This document shows, one piece after another, positions 16,422-25,517 of a stretch of DNA of 38,493 nt. The DNA comes from a virus. Position 1 is the stretch's first letter. Each line of letters starts with the position of its first letter. The notes beneath the pieces were generated by a model. The model saw only the letters and a list, made by a program, of their open reading frames with translations, had not been told where the DNA came from and made no database searches. A program made the position numbers and the translations under genes. The stretch is taken from positions 1-38,493 of IMG/VR virus record IMGVR_UViG_3300032360_000024; one strand, written 5' to 3'.

Positions 16422-19400
16422 TGTCTACCACTGAGTTTGATCAAGCCATTGCCGACATAGCAGCAAAGCACGATGTTTCAGAACAAGCTGTTCTGAACAT
16501 CAAGAAGAACACGCCACGGTTGGCGGCGTTTGATCCTCTCGACCCTCAAGGGACATGGGATCCCATCCACGACTTCACCAGTTCTGGCGGGGCTGGTGAC
16601 ATTTCGGGGCAGTCTTTCGCTAACCCAGCCTTTCAGCTTTCGGATTCGATGATCGAAGCGATCCGTGCGAGTTGGAAGAAAGACGACGTTGATGAACGCG
16701 GCGGGATCACGGGCGCTTTGCTCGGTGTAGGCGAAACAATTCTGACAGCGATTGATCTGCCTCGGGCTGGTGTTGTTTCTACGATCAAAGAGGTTGGTGA
16801 CATCTTTGACCCTGGTGAACAGTTCTCTTTGAACGAGTGGGGCAGTCAGCTTGGTTTGGGCGAAGAGCGTGCCATCGGGTTTGGTGACGTAATACACGAC
16901 TGGGCACCTGGCCTGGGCGAGATCGAAATGTTTGGTGTGAAGCCGCTGGACAATATCGCTGGGTTTATTGGCGATGTTGCGTTGGATCCGTTTACTTGGC
17001 TGACATTGGGCACTTTGCCGTTGGCGAAGCAGGGTTCGATGGGTGTCGTAAAGATGCTTGATGCTTTGGGCGATACGGCCAAAGCTCGTGCTGTGATGAA
17101 AAACGGTATCCGTGCCATGTCTGGCGATGATCTGGCTCGGTTGACTGTTGCGGCACGCAGCAAGGGCTGGATCGGTGCCGCTGATGAACTCAAGGGCGGT
17201 ATCCAGTTCAGGATCCCTGGCAGCAAAACGTTGTCTCGTCTCCATAGCGGGCCTACGAAGGCGAAACAGTTGCAGCTAATGTCTCAGGACAACATGCTGT
17301 TGAGGTTCACTCCCCGTATGGGAGCGAACACCGTTGCTCAACGGATCCGACTTTCGGCTTTGGGCGGGTTCTTCGGCGGTGACAGAAACCTTCTTAAGAC
17401 TGCTTTGCGTGACCCGAATGTTTCTGACGAGGTTTGGCGGGGTGCGTTCCACGGGATATTGGCTGACAATGTTGGCCGAGGGATCGAGAAGAGTCTCGAC
17501 AATTCGTTGACTCAGGCTTGGAATGTCCTTGAGCAAAAGATCATCAAGGAAGGTGTCAGCGGCAAGGTTGCTTATCGTGCGATGGGGATGGATGTTGCCC
17601 CCGATGGCATGTCTCAGGAGCTGTTTGAGGCGTTGACGACGTTCAGCGATGAAGTTCTGAAACAATCGAACGACATCATGCGCGAGTCGATGGATGGCGT
17701 CGATTGGCTTGTTCGACGCAGCAACTGGCAGCCGACGTACAGGACGCAGGAATTTCGTCTCTGGTTGAAAGAGGCACGCAAAAGTGAGCCTTCTGGCAGC
17801 ATGTTCGACATGCAGGGCTTCGAGAAGGAAGCGAACATTGTTGCTGGCGGCGAGTTCATGGGGGTTCCGCTTGTAGACGCCTCTGAAGATGCTGCTCGAC
17901 GCGGGATCTTGTTGGATGACGGAACTGTTGATGTTGCCAAGGGCCGTGGCCCGAGGGAACAGGCGGTCAACATTCTTGAAGAGAACGCTGCCGAGAACGG
18001 GTATGGGCACGATGAAATCTTTGACTGGTTCGAAGAGGATTTGTTTGTGGCGATGCCACAACACATCAAGTTGTTGTCTCGTCGTGCCCGTGGCAAGTAT
18101 GTCGAACGGAACCTTCGCAAAGTTGGTGTGAATCTGGATCGCACCGTCACTTTGGATGCGGCTGTGCGGCAGGCCAGAGATTACCGTCAGGTCGATGAGG
18201 TTCTGAACGATCTGAATCTTCAGATCGAGGAACTTGAGGCGGCAGCAGTTTTGGAACGGGAAGCTGCTGATGCTGCCCGTGACGCTGGTGTCCCGTTTGC
18301 TAAGCGCGGCGTTGACCTTGAGAACAAGATTATTGAGACGCTGCGGTGGCATGCCGATCAGGCTAAGAAGGCAGCAAAGTTTGGTGTCACTTGGGTTCCG
18401 CCGTCGAAGAACGGCACTATTTGGCGGCAGATGGCTGAGGAAAGTTTGGAAGACGCTGAACGGATCGGCCGTTTAGCTGATCAGCGTTCTGATGAGGCGT
18501 TTAACAACATAGAGGTGTTGAAGGATGCTGCTGCTGCTCTTGAGCGCCGCGCCGACTATTTGGAAGGTGAACTTGAGCGGATCAAGGGCGGGGTTGCCAA
18601 GCTTCGTGCCCGTCAGGCGGAACTACGCCTTGAGCAATATGAGCTGTACGAAAAGATAGAGCTTCAGGTTTCGCAGGGGACGCGTGCGGCGTTGAAGGAT
18701 TTGGCACGGTTGGATGAGATCGCTCAAGATCTGCGCGACATCAACGAGCCGCTAGCTGCGGCTCGTACGAGCTTCCTTCTTCAAGCTGGAGAGATCGAAG
18801 ATGCCCAAGAGGTCATTAGGACTTCAGCAAAGATCATTGCGGGTTCCAAAAATGTTGAGTCGGAGCTTAAAGAACTGAAGAGGCTGTTTCAGCTCAAAAA
18901 GGGTTTCCCCAGTCATCACGCTGCTCAAGATGCTTGGGAGCAGCAGATCAGCGCGTTGATGGATGAGATGGGTATCCCGATTGCCCGTCGGCCGACCACG
19001 TACGAGGCGCTAATCGAATTTGAGAAAGATATTGGGCGGGCGCGTCGGGCTGCTGGCCGAAATGTTGCTGTTGCACGCAAGGTGATGAACGCTGCGACTT
19101 CTGAGCACACCGATTTGAAGGCTTGGCAGAAAGAGATGGTCGATGAACGCGACCGTTTGATCGCCCAGTTAGGTGACGATTTACCGCCTGAGGTCGCTGA
19201 GGAGATCCGTCTTTCTTTGGAAACTTTGGTTCCTACGAAAGACGGCTACATGTCGTTTGACGGGTCGACTGCTTTGTATCACGGCATGAATCAGAATCAT
19301 GCCGAGATCGATTTGAACAAGGTTCCTGATAATGCGTCGCGGTCTACTAGCGAGATCGATTCGATTGGGTCGATTCACCTTTCGTTCGATTATGGGATTG

Positions 19401-22400
19401 GTTTGCAGTACGCTAGCGATCCTTCGAAGATCTTGGGGTTTCGGATGGTTGCGAAGAACCCTGTGATTTATGGCGGGTCTGGCGACGATTTCTTGCATGG
19501 GCATACTGCTTTGTGGGGTCAATCTTCGCAGTCGCATCGGGGCCGCGGTTTGGCCCAGCTACATGTGGACATGGTCGATTCGGGGGTGAGGAACGGCCAT
19601 ATCACTTTGGAGCATCTGCAGGCGATGGGTGTCCCGAACGCTAAACGTATTTGGGATTTGATCGGCGGTGCCCCTCAGCGTCCGTATGTTCCGATCCTGC
19701 CGCTTGCTGACAGTTTACCTAAACGGATGTCGCGTGGCGAACTCGACGCGATTGCTCAGAATCTTCCTGATGCTCGTCCTCGTGGCAGAGATTTGTTTGA
19801 GCGGTGGAAGCGTGGCCCTCACCCCAGAGATGCAACTGACGGTTTTGCTGATCTTGATGCCGCCGAACAGGCTTATCGGATCGAGAACTGGGAAACGGGC
19901 TATGAGCGGTCGGGAACTGGGCCTGGTTTCGACAAAGTCGAAAGTCTTCTTGAGATACAAGTTGGACAATTATTCGATGATGATCTTTGGGAGACAGGAG
20001 ATTGGATTACGACTCTAGATATTTCGGATTGGGCGGATGCTCCTGGGACTGGCGATGTGCTCGCTGATGTCCGCGAGATGCGTGAACAGCTCTATCTGAG
20101 CGCTCAAGTCAGGATGGGCGACATCCAAGAGCTACGACCAGTCATCGACTCTGGTGAGGGCACCATCGGGGTGTGGGTTAAAACTAGCGATTTGGCAGGC
20201 GACACTGACGAAGTTATTCCGACCCAGATTTATGCGCCTGATGACAAAGCCAATTTGGTTCTAGTACAGATCCCTCCTGAAGCGGTCAGACACATCACGT
20301 CCACCACCTCAAACCCTAAAGCAATTGTTAACAAATCAATTCTGATCCAAGCCCGCACTAATATGGATAACGCCAAAGCGGCCGTCGAGAAGTCTTTAAG
20401 GGTTGAAGAACTGATTGGCGCTCAGAGCGGCGTCAAACTGTCTTACTCGGAAGCGGCCGCTATTGTCGGCGACGACGGCACCCAAGATTTTCCCATCACA
20501 GGTATCATTGCCGAACTCCGCAACGCACACATGACAGCGGCGCGACGGGGGCAACAGGTGGGCGGAACCATGGCCGATCACGATTCTGGTGCAGTGGAGA
20601 TTCTGGCTCGGGGCGGGATGGACGTTCTAACATCCCAGGGCAGCCACGACGCTGCTGGAATTCTTAATGCTCTCGCTCTGGAAGATCCGACGCTTCTGGG
20701 CCGTTTGAAGTACAAGCGTTCCCCAGGGACAGGCAACCGTTCGGCTGGACCTGACGGGCCTTTGAGCAAAGAAGGCGTACTGAAAGAGGAGCGGTGGATC
20801 GCCAACCTGATCGTTAACGCTAAACGAAACGGTGTTGAGCCGTTGGAGAGGATTCCTCTAACCCCGAAGCAGCTTGTAGAAGACCCGAATGGTCAATGGT
20901 TCAATACTTACATCAAGCCAGTTTCTTCGAATCAGTGGATTGGCGGCAACGCTGGCACAGGATTGCCCAACATGAGTTTAGGAGGTTCACAACTGCAGAA
21001 GGACTTTGCTGACGGGTTGATGGATTGGGTAGCGGATTTCCATCGGGAGCTTCGCGCCGAAGGTTACGACTCGATCCTGTACACAGGGTTTGAGCACGGC
21101 GGGCAATGGAACGCTATTGCGTTGGATCCGAAGAAGCAGTTACAGCCGTTTGCGGGTGGCGCCGACGAGTTGACGCCTAAGAACAAGGACTCTTTGAACG
21201 CCTCCATGATGGGTGATGAGGACACTAGTAAATCGTTTGGCACTTCACGAGAGTTTGGGGAACAGTTAGACGATACTGCCAGTGGCTCAGGGGCAGGCGC
21301 TTCTGCGATTGGCTCCAGTCCTAAAAACCGAATCAGATATCAAAGCAGAATGGACGTCGATAAAGCGCTGAATTCAGCCTCGCTTGGTTCTGAAGCTGCC
21401 TCAAAAAAGACCGCCGCTTTCAACGAATACTCCACCATCACGGATCGCGTCGAGTCGACATTAGCTGACTTCGAATTCACCATTGACGACTGGATTACCC
21501 AGAACTTTGGGGACGGCAGGCATCCAGAGCAAGTCCTAAAGAATTTGACTTCGGCCAGAGGGGAACTTGCTCAGGAAATCGGCGCGCTGAGTAAGGTTGC
21601 TGACAAAATAGAAGCGATCGATCCTGCTCAAGCGGCGGCTATGGCCGCTCCCCTCAGGCAACAAATAGACATGTTGCGGAAATACCTTTCCGACACTACT
21701 CAAGTTTCGTGGGGCATCGGTCGTGCTTTCTCTGAGGCGAAGCGTGTAGGAGCAAAGAATCTTCAGGTCCGTACTGCCAAACAGTTTGTGGGGTTGATCG
21801 ATGAGTCGATGCTGGCCTTGGAGGCACGCAAAGTAAAGAGGTATCAGGAGATTGCTGATGCCGCTGACGAGATCTCTCCCTTTGTTGCTGAGGCTCAGGG
21901 CAGTGTTCGGCAAGCTGTTGAGCAGCTTGCCGAGAACCAGCGAAGGATCGCTCAGATCGACGCTGATATGGCTGAGGAGGCTACTACAGCGGACGGGTCG
22001 GTGGCGTGGTTTAGGTCTGAGGAGTTGCGTCTCAGGGGTGAGGCGACTGAGCGGTTTGAGATGGCTAATCGTCTTGATAATGAGGAGCTTGAGGCTGCTG
22101 AGCGGGCGAGGCGGGCGACGGTTACGGATGTGAGCATGGATGGTGTGCCTGTGCTTCGTCCTTCGGAGCGGGTTGCTTCTGTGGAGGTTCCTAATGCTGA
22201 GGCTGGCCGTATTGCCGATATGCGGGTTGAGCGTGCGGCTCAGACTGTGTCGTTGAATCAGACGAACGCCCAGTTTCTTCGGTTGGAGGCTAATGCGAAG
22301 ATGTTGGAGGCCGATTTGGCCCGTTTGTCTCATGACAGGGATTTGATTGCTACTCGGTTTGCGACGATGTCTATGCCTGAGAGCACCGAGACTTTGAGCG

Positions 22401-23728
22401 CGGTTATGCGTGGGTTTACGGCGTTTGGTGTTGATGGTCAGATTCCTGAGGAAGTGGCTCAGGGTTTGGCTGATGTGAATCGGATTATTGGTGCGCGTGG
22501 CAGCAATAGTGTTGTGACGGTTTTTGACAAGGTGAACGACTTGTTTAAGTCGTGGGCTATTGCGTCGCCTGGTTTCCATTCTCGGAACTTCTTTGGCGGC
22601 GTGTTTAATAATGCTTTGGCTGGTGTTGAGCTTTCTTCGTATGGTCGTTTCCATCAGCTTTATAAGCCTGTGCGTCGTGCTATTGATGCGGGTGGTTCTG
22701 TTGATGAGCAGGTGGCTGCGTTGCGTGGCAGCAAGCAGGCTCAGAGGTTGATAGATAGCGGCAATGGTCGGTTTGTGGATCACATGGCGACGTTGCTGCG
22801 GAACGGCGTTTTGAATGGTGGTCAGACGACGGAGTTGCAGAGGGTGGCTCGGGCGCGGTCGATCAATCCGTTGAACCCGAACAATGTTGTTACGGCTACG
22901 GCTCGTCGGCCTGCGTTGCATGTTGAGAACATGTTGCGTGGGACGTTGGCGATGGACAGGCTCACGAAGGGTCTTGATATTGATTTGGCTGTGGCTGACG
23001 TGTACAAGTATCACTTCGATTATGACGATTTGTCTGCGTTTGAGCGTGGCGTGATGCGGCGTGCGATCCCGTTCTATACGTGGACTCGCAAGAATTTGCC
23101 GTTGCAGTTGGAGATGATGTTTAAGAACCCGAAGGTTTATAACCGTGTTCATTCTTTGAAGCGGGAACTTGAGCGGGATTCGGAGAAGGAAACGTTGTTG
23201 CCGAAGTGGATCGAGGATCGGTTCCATATCCAGTTGCCTATGTCGATGGGCGGCGATTCGGTTTTCTTGGTTCCTGATTTGCCGTTTGCTGAGCTTGATC
23301 GGGCGATGAACCCGAGGCTTATTATTGGGGCCAGTAGCCCTTTGGTTAAGATTCCGTTGTCTGAGATTGCTGACAAGAACTTCTTCTTCGATAGCGATTT
23401 CCGCGATGATTACAAGCCGTTGCCGAAGGCGTGGGACACCGTTTTGGCTCCGTTGATGCCTGCGTTGCATGGGGTTGGGATGGTTGGCCGTCGTGAGGAT
23501 GGCGAGTGGGTGGCTACTGATCGAAACATGCACCATCTGGAGTCGACGTTGCCGATTTTCTCTGCGCTGCGTCGGCTGTGGCCGACGTTGGGTGACGAGA
23601 AGACTGAGTCTCGCACTATGCAAAACTGGGTGAACTGGACTTCAGGTATCGGGTTTAGGCGGATCACTGAGGATCAACGCAAGTGGGAGCAGTGGCGGCG
23701 CGACAACGCTGAGTGGCTGGATCGGTAG
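16421..23728 (+). CDS. Giant internal virion protein (2435 residues) with ART-like segments
   Basis: The largest gene, 19% of the genome, starting at GTG 16421. Visible parts: an N-terminal globular region (~1-560); a long coiled coil (~585-870); a segment at ~945-1130 with ALYHGMNQ (Y953, H954, G955), IHLSFDYGIGLQYA and a strand-rich tail, resembling ADP-ribosyltransferase-like (ART) folds of phage polyvalent proteins; a second segment at ~1548-1580 with AEGYDSILY, like the end of such a domain; a second coiled coil (~1830-2010); and a C-terminal region with SPGFHSRNFFGGVFNN (~2048-2063) and RRAIPFYTWTRKNLP (~2213-2227), found in large phage virion proteins. It is probably ejected with the DNA. 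Catalytic activity is not established. Confidence 0.75.
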   Translation: MSTTEFDQAIADIAAKHDVSEQAVLNIKKNTPRLAAFDPLDPQGTWDPIHDFTSSGGAGDISGQSFANPAFQLSDSMIEAIRASWKKDDVDERGGITGALLGVGETILTAIDLPRAGVVSTIKEVGDIFDPGEQFSLNEWGSQLGLGEERAIGFGDVIHDWAPGLGEIEMFGVKPLDNIAGFIGDVALDPFTWLTLGTLPLAKQGSMGVVKMLDALGDTAKARAVMKNGIRAMSGDDLARLTVAARSKGWIGAADELKGGIQFRIPGSKTLSRLHSGPTKAKQLQLMSQDNMLLRFTPRMGANTVAQRIRLSALGGFFGGDRNLLKTALRDPNVSDEVWRGAFHGILADNVGRGIEKSLDNSLTQAWNVLEQKIIKEGVSGKVAYRAMGMDVAPDGMSQELFEALTTFSDEVLKQSNDIMRESMDGVDWLVRRSNWQPTYRTQEFRLWLKEARKSEPSGSMFDMQGFEKEANIVAGGEFMGVPLVDASEDAARRGILLDDGTVDVAKGRGPREQAVNILEENAAENGYGHDEIFDWFEEDLFVAMPQHIKLLSRRARGKYVERNLRKVGVNLDRTVTLDAAVRQARDYRQVDEVLNDLNLQIEELEAAAVLEREAADAARDAGVPFAKRGVDLENKIIETLRWHADQAKKAAKFGVTWVPPSKNGTIWRQMAEESLEDAERIGRLADQRSDEAFNNIEVLKDAAAALERRADYLEGELERIKGGVAKLRARQAELRLEQYELYEKIELQVSQGTRAALKDLARLDEIAQDLRDINEPLAAARTSFLLQAGEIEDAQEVIRTSAKIIAGSKNVESELKELKRLFQLKKGFPSHHAAQDAWEQQISALMDEMGIPIARRPTTYEALIEFEKDIGRARRAAGRNVAVARKVMNAATSEHTDLKAWQKEMVDERDRLIAQLGDDLPPEVAEEIRLSLETLVPTKDGYMSFDGSTALYHGMNQNHAEIDLNKVPDNASRSTSEIDSIGSIHLSFDYGIGLQYASDPSKILGFRMVAKNPVIYGGSGDDFLHGHTALWGQSSQSHRGRGLAQLHVDMVDSGVRNGHITLEHLQAMGVPNAKRIWDLIGGAPQRPYVPILPLADSLPKRMSRGELDAIAQNLPDARPRGRDLFERWKRGPHPRDATDGFADLDAAEQAYRIENWETGYERSGTGPGFDKVESLLEIQVGQLFDDDLWETGDWITTLDISDWADAPGTGDVLADVREMREQLYLSAQVRMGDIQELRPVIDSGEGTIGVWVKTSDLAGDTDEVIPTQIYAPDDKANLVLVQIPPEAVRHITSTTSNPKAIVNKSILIQARTNMDNAKAAVEKSLRVEELIGAQSGVKLSYSEAAAIVGDDGTQDFPITGIIAELRNAHMTAARRGQQVGGTMADHDSGAVEILARGGMDVLTSQGSHDAAGILNALALEDPTLLGRLKYKRSPGTGNRSAGPDGPLSKEGVLKEERWIANLIVNAKRNGVEPLERIPLTPKQLVEDPNGQWFNTYIKPVSSNQWIGGNAGTGLPNMSLGGSQLQKDFADGLMDWVADFHRELRAEGYDSILYTGFEHGGQWNAIALDPKKQLQPFAGGADELTPKNKDSLNASMMGDEDTSKSFGTSREFGEQLDDTASGSGAGASAIGSSPKNRIRYQSRMDVDKALNSASLGSEAASKKTAAFNEYSTITDRVESTLADFEFTIDDWITQNFGDGRHPEQVLKNLTSARGELAQEIGALSKVADKIEAIDPAQAAAMAAPLRQQIDMLRKYLSDTTQVSWGIGRAFSEAKRVGAKNLQVRTAKQFVGLIDESMLALEARKVKRYQEIADAADEISPFVAEAQGSVRQAVEQLAENQRRIAQIDADMAEEATTADGSVAWFRSEELRLRGEATERFEMANRLDNEELEAAERARRATVTDVSMDGVPVLRPSERVASVEVPNAEAGRIADMRVERAAQTVSLNQTNAQFLRLEANAKMLEADLARLSHDRDLIATRFATMSMPESTETLSAVMRGFTAFGVDGQIPEEVAQGLADVNRIIGARGSNSVVTVFDKVNDLFKSWAIASPGFHSRNFFGGVFNNALAGVELSSYGRFHQLYKPVRRAIDAGGSVDEQVAALRGSKQAQRLIDSGNGRFVDHMATLLRNGVLNGGQTTELQRVARARSINPLNPNNVVTATARRPALHVENMLRGTLAMDRLTKGLDIDLAVADVYKYHFDYDDLSAFERGVMRRAIPFYTWTRKNLPLQLEMMFKNPKVYNRVHSLKRELERDSEKETLLPKWIEDRFHIQLPMSMGGDSVFLVPDLPFAELDRAMNPRLIIGASSPLVKIPLSEIADKNFFFDSDFRDDYKPLPKAWDTVLAPLMPALHGVGMVGRREDGEWVATDRNMHHLESTLPIFSALRRLWPTLGDEKTESRTMQNWVNWTSGIGFRRITEDQRKWEQWRRDNAEWLDR

Positions 23729-23746
23729 ATGCCGTCCACTATGGGG
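23728..23746 (+). promoter_or_regulatory. Late motif copy 7 (GATGCCGTCCACTATGGGG)
   Basis: This overlaps the end of the giant gene and lies directly before the last rightward gene. It keeps GCCGTCCAC and TATGGGG with no spacer between them. Confidence 0.45.
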
Positions 23747-23747
23747 C

Positions 23748-23933
23748 ATGATGTTCCATGTTCGTAACCTGTTAGCAGCCGAACCCGTCGCTGTTGTAGC
23801 AGCCCTACAGGCGTCGTTGGCGTTGGCTGTGCTGTTCGGTGTCGACCTGTCGGCCGATCAGCTTGCTGGTGTCGGTGCGTGTGCTGCTGCTTGGCTAGGG
23901 CTTGTGACCCGTCGACGTGTCAGCCCCATCTAG
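23748..23933 (+). CDS. Small two-segment membrane protein, possible holin
   Basis: A 61-residue protein (60 if ATG 23751 is used). Two hydrophobic stretches, AVVAALQASLALAVLFGV and LAGVGACAAAWLGLV, are linked by a short acidic loop (DLSADQ), with a basic end (TRRRVSPI). Very small proteins of this plan are common next to late genes of actinobacterial phages and are often called holins. It would let the amidase reach the wall. It is the last rightward gene and its 3' end overlaps the convergent leftward gene by 39 bases. Confidence 0.6.
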   Translation: MMFHVRNLLAAEPVAVVAALQASLALAVLFGVDLSADQLAGVGACAAAWLGLVTRRRVSPI

Positions 23934-24230
23934 ACAGTAGTTGAGGGTGACTAGCGCACCCATGTTCCACTGGACGGCGGCAGCGTGCAGCGTGCCTGTC
24001 TCTGAGTCTCGGGTTTCGCCTTGAGCCATCTTCATCAGGTGTCGTAGGGCGGCGTCTATGTACTCGGAGTCTGGTTTGCCTCCGAGTATCCAGTTGGGTT
24101 TGCCGTCTACGTCGGGGTATTTCTTGCGTCCGACATGGCAGTGCCATGCGAGCGGTGACCAGTCGAACCAGCCTAGTTCCCCTAGTGGGGCTTTGTGGGC
24201 GTTGTCGCGTGCAGCGTTACGCTGCTTCAT
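23895..24230 (-). CDS. dATP/dGTP diphosphohydrolase-like protein
   Basis: A 111-residue protein matching the DUF5664 / dATP-dGTP diphosphohydrolase N-terminal family. Visible motifs are a GRKKY and NWILGG segment, DAALRHLMKMAQGETRD, SETGTLHAAAVQWNMGALV. Acidic and His residues on these helices bind metal and nucleotide in the MazG-like all-alpha fold. It would trim deoxynucleotide triphosphates, changing host pools. The start is taken as ATG 24230, overlapping the upstream gene by 14 bases; ATG 24269 would add 13 residues and a long overlap. It is the last leftward gene and runs into the late module. Confidence 0.75.
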   Translation of the reverse strand: MKQRNAARDNAHKAPLGELGWFDWSPLAWHCHVGRKKYPDVDGKPNWILGGKPDSEYIDAALRHLMKMAQGETRDSETGTLHAAAVQWNMGALVTLNYCLDGADTSTGHKP

Positions 24231-24510
24231 CTTCACCGACCCATTCTTGCATTTCTGCCCAGGATTCATCTCCGAAGACGTACCAGTCGCCTTCGATGGT
24301 GTTGACTAGCCAGTCTGTGGCGCTAATCGTAATGATCGTCCCGTAGATGTACAGCTCTGTGGAGTTGTCTTGCAGTTGGTCTTCTGGGTCGGGGGCGATG
24401 TCGCCGTCGATCCAGTCTTGCATTCGGTAGGCCGTGTAAACGGACCCGTCGTATTGCACTGCGGTTGCGATGCTTTCTAACCCTTCGAAGTATCCCATGG
24501 CTGTAGGCAT
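24217..24510 (-). CDS. Small acidic protein of unknown function
   Basis: A 97-residue, strongly acidic protein (about a fifth Asp plus Glu) with many Trp, Tyr and Ile residues. It reads as a mainly beta segment (ELYIYGTIITISATDW) followed by GDWYVFGDE. The ATG at 24510 overlaps the preceding TAA, with GAGGAA upstream, so the pair is translationally coupled. Acidic beta proteins of this size in phage early regions can be DNA mimics or inhibitors; no family is recognised. Confidence 0.7.
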   Translation of the reverse strand: MPTAMGYFEGLESIATAVQYDGSVYTAYRMQDWIDGDIAPDPEDQLQDNSTELYIYGTIITISATDWLVNTIEGDWYVFGDESWAEMQEWVGEDEAA

Positions 24511-25016
24511 TATTCTGTTTCCTCTCGGCTGTGGCGTTGTAGGTATCTAATTACTTGTGGACTGTTTTTAAGCGCTGCTTCCATTTTTTCGGTAGCTCTG
24601 GTTACCGTCAGGTAACAGGTCGACTTGGGGAGCGCCATCCGTTGCGAGACGGATGCGTACGTTTCTCCTCCGAGAACGATGGAGATCATAGCTTCGGCTT
24701 CCCGTAGCGTCAAAGTCTCCTCTATGGCGTCTAGGAGCGTCTCTCGTAGCTCCTCCAGTTCTTCGGTGCCGTAACCACCCATTGGCTTGTGCGGCTCTTC
24801 CATGAGCTTCTCAGTGGCGTCCATCAATCTTCGGTCGTATCCGAGAACGTCGATCAGGTTTGAGCTGACCTCGCGCGGGCCTCGCCACTTTCGAACCCCA
24901 CCAGAATCTTTCTGCTTGTCTCTCATCAGTGGACGCCTCGGTTCAACAGGCAACCCGTCACGAAGCAGTATTCGATCCCACGAATTAAACAGTTCTTCCC
25001 GTTCTTCATCGGACAT
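24510..25016 (-). CDS. Sigma-region-4-like HTH regulator
   Basis: A 168-residue protein. Residues ~101-147 (LTLREAEAMISIVLGGETYA followed by SVSQRMALPKSTCYLTVTRATEKM) form a helix-turn-helix like region 4 of sigma-70 factors or ArpU-type late regulators. The N-terminal ~90 residues are charged and unassigned. No region 2 is present, so it is not a complete sigma factor. The start is ATG 25016 after TAGGAAAG, clear of the upstream stop; ATG 25043 is an alternative. A good candidate to switch on the late motif found before rightward genes. Confidence 0.7.
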   Translation of the reverse strand: MSDEEREELFNSWDRILLRDGLPVEPRRPLMRDKQKDSGGVRKWRGPREVSSNLIDVLGYDRRLMDATEKLMEEPHKPMGGYGTEELEELRETLLDAIEETLTLREAEAMISIVLGGETYASVSQRMALPKSTCYLTVTRATEKMEAALKNSPQVIRYLQRHSREETE

Positions 25017-25023
25017 TTCTTTC

Positions 25024-25515
25024 CTACGGCGACGGTTCGACATGCTGAACCTCGCCGATCTCTGTTAGGAGATCGGACGGAAACGCCCAGTAAGGCTTCG
25101 GGATAGCGTCGTCAAACACGCCTTTCCCTACCAGCGGGGAGGTTTCTACAGCCCGAACTAGAGCACCTAGCCCGACAACTATTGAACGGTCTTCGTGGGA
25201 GTCGTAGAAGAACACTTCTACGGGGTGGTGTTTCTGCCATTCGATCAAAGCATCCAGATTGGCGTACTTGATTTTGGCGAGCTTGTCGCGTCCGAACCCT
25301 TTTGCTTCGACCAATGCTTGTGATGTCAGGAAGTCGGGGGTGTGTCGGATGAACTCGGACAGCATCGAAAGTTTGAGCGGGGGACGGTTCAGGCCGTACG
25401 GGATCCAGCCACGGTTCTGGCTGTCAAGCCAAGCCGCGCAACGCTCTTCTGCCACATCGCCCATCTGGGCGTAGCGTTGGCTCCACGCCATGTCTCTGAA
25501 CGGCCCGCCAGCCAT
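25024..25515 (-). CDS. PD-(D/E)XK nuclease
   Basis: A 163-residue nuclease. Core residues are visible in order: E23/E24 in GDVAEERC, D61 in HTPDFL and E70-x-K72 in ALVEAKG. The order and spacing match PD-(D/E)XK enzymes such as VRR-NUC or Holliday junction-type nucleases. It would cut branched or damaged DNA in replication and packaging. The start is ATG 25515, two bases after the upstream stop. The stop lies just before the HTH gene. RusA, a second junction resolvase, is encoded three genes upstream. Confidence 0.75.
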   Translation of the reverse strand: MAGGPFRDMAWSQRYAQMGDVAEERCAAWLDSQNRGWIPYGLNRPPLKLSMLSEFIRHTPDFLTSQALVEAKGFGRDKLAKIKYANLDALIEWQKHHPVEVFFYDSHEDRSIVVGLGALVRAVETSPLVGKGVFDDAIPKPYWAFPSDLLTEIGEVQHVEPSP

Positions 25516-25517
25516 GG

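Noticed and set aside
21536-23623. 695-residue open frame on the leftward strand
   Set aside because: It is antisense to the giant virion gene, has an Arg/His/Leu-biased translation with no domain, and arises from the GCT/TTG/GTT codon style of that gene.
23880-23940. Bidirectional terminator between converging genes
   Set aside because: GGGCT/AGCCC arms are short and interrupted, lie inside coding sequence and have no T-run.
23895-24230. 2-aminoadenine (Z) genome
   Set aside because: Only the diphosphohydrolase-like gene is present. No PurZ-type synthetase or dedicated DNA polymerase was seen, so the pathway is not supported.
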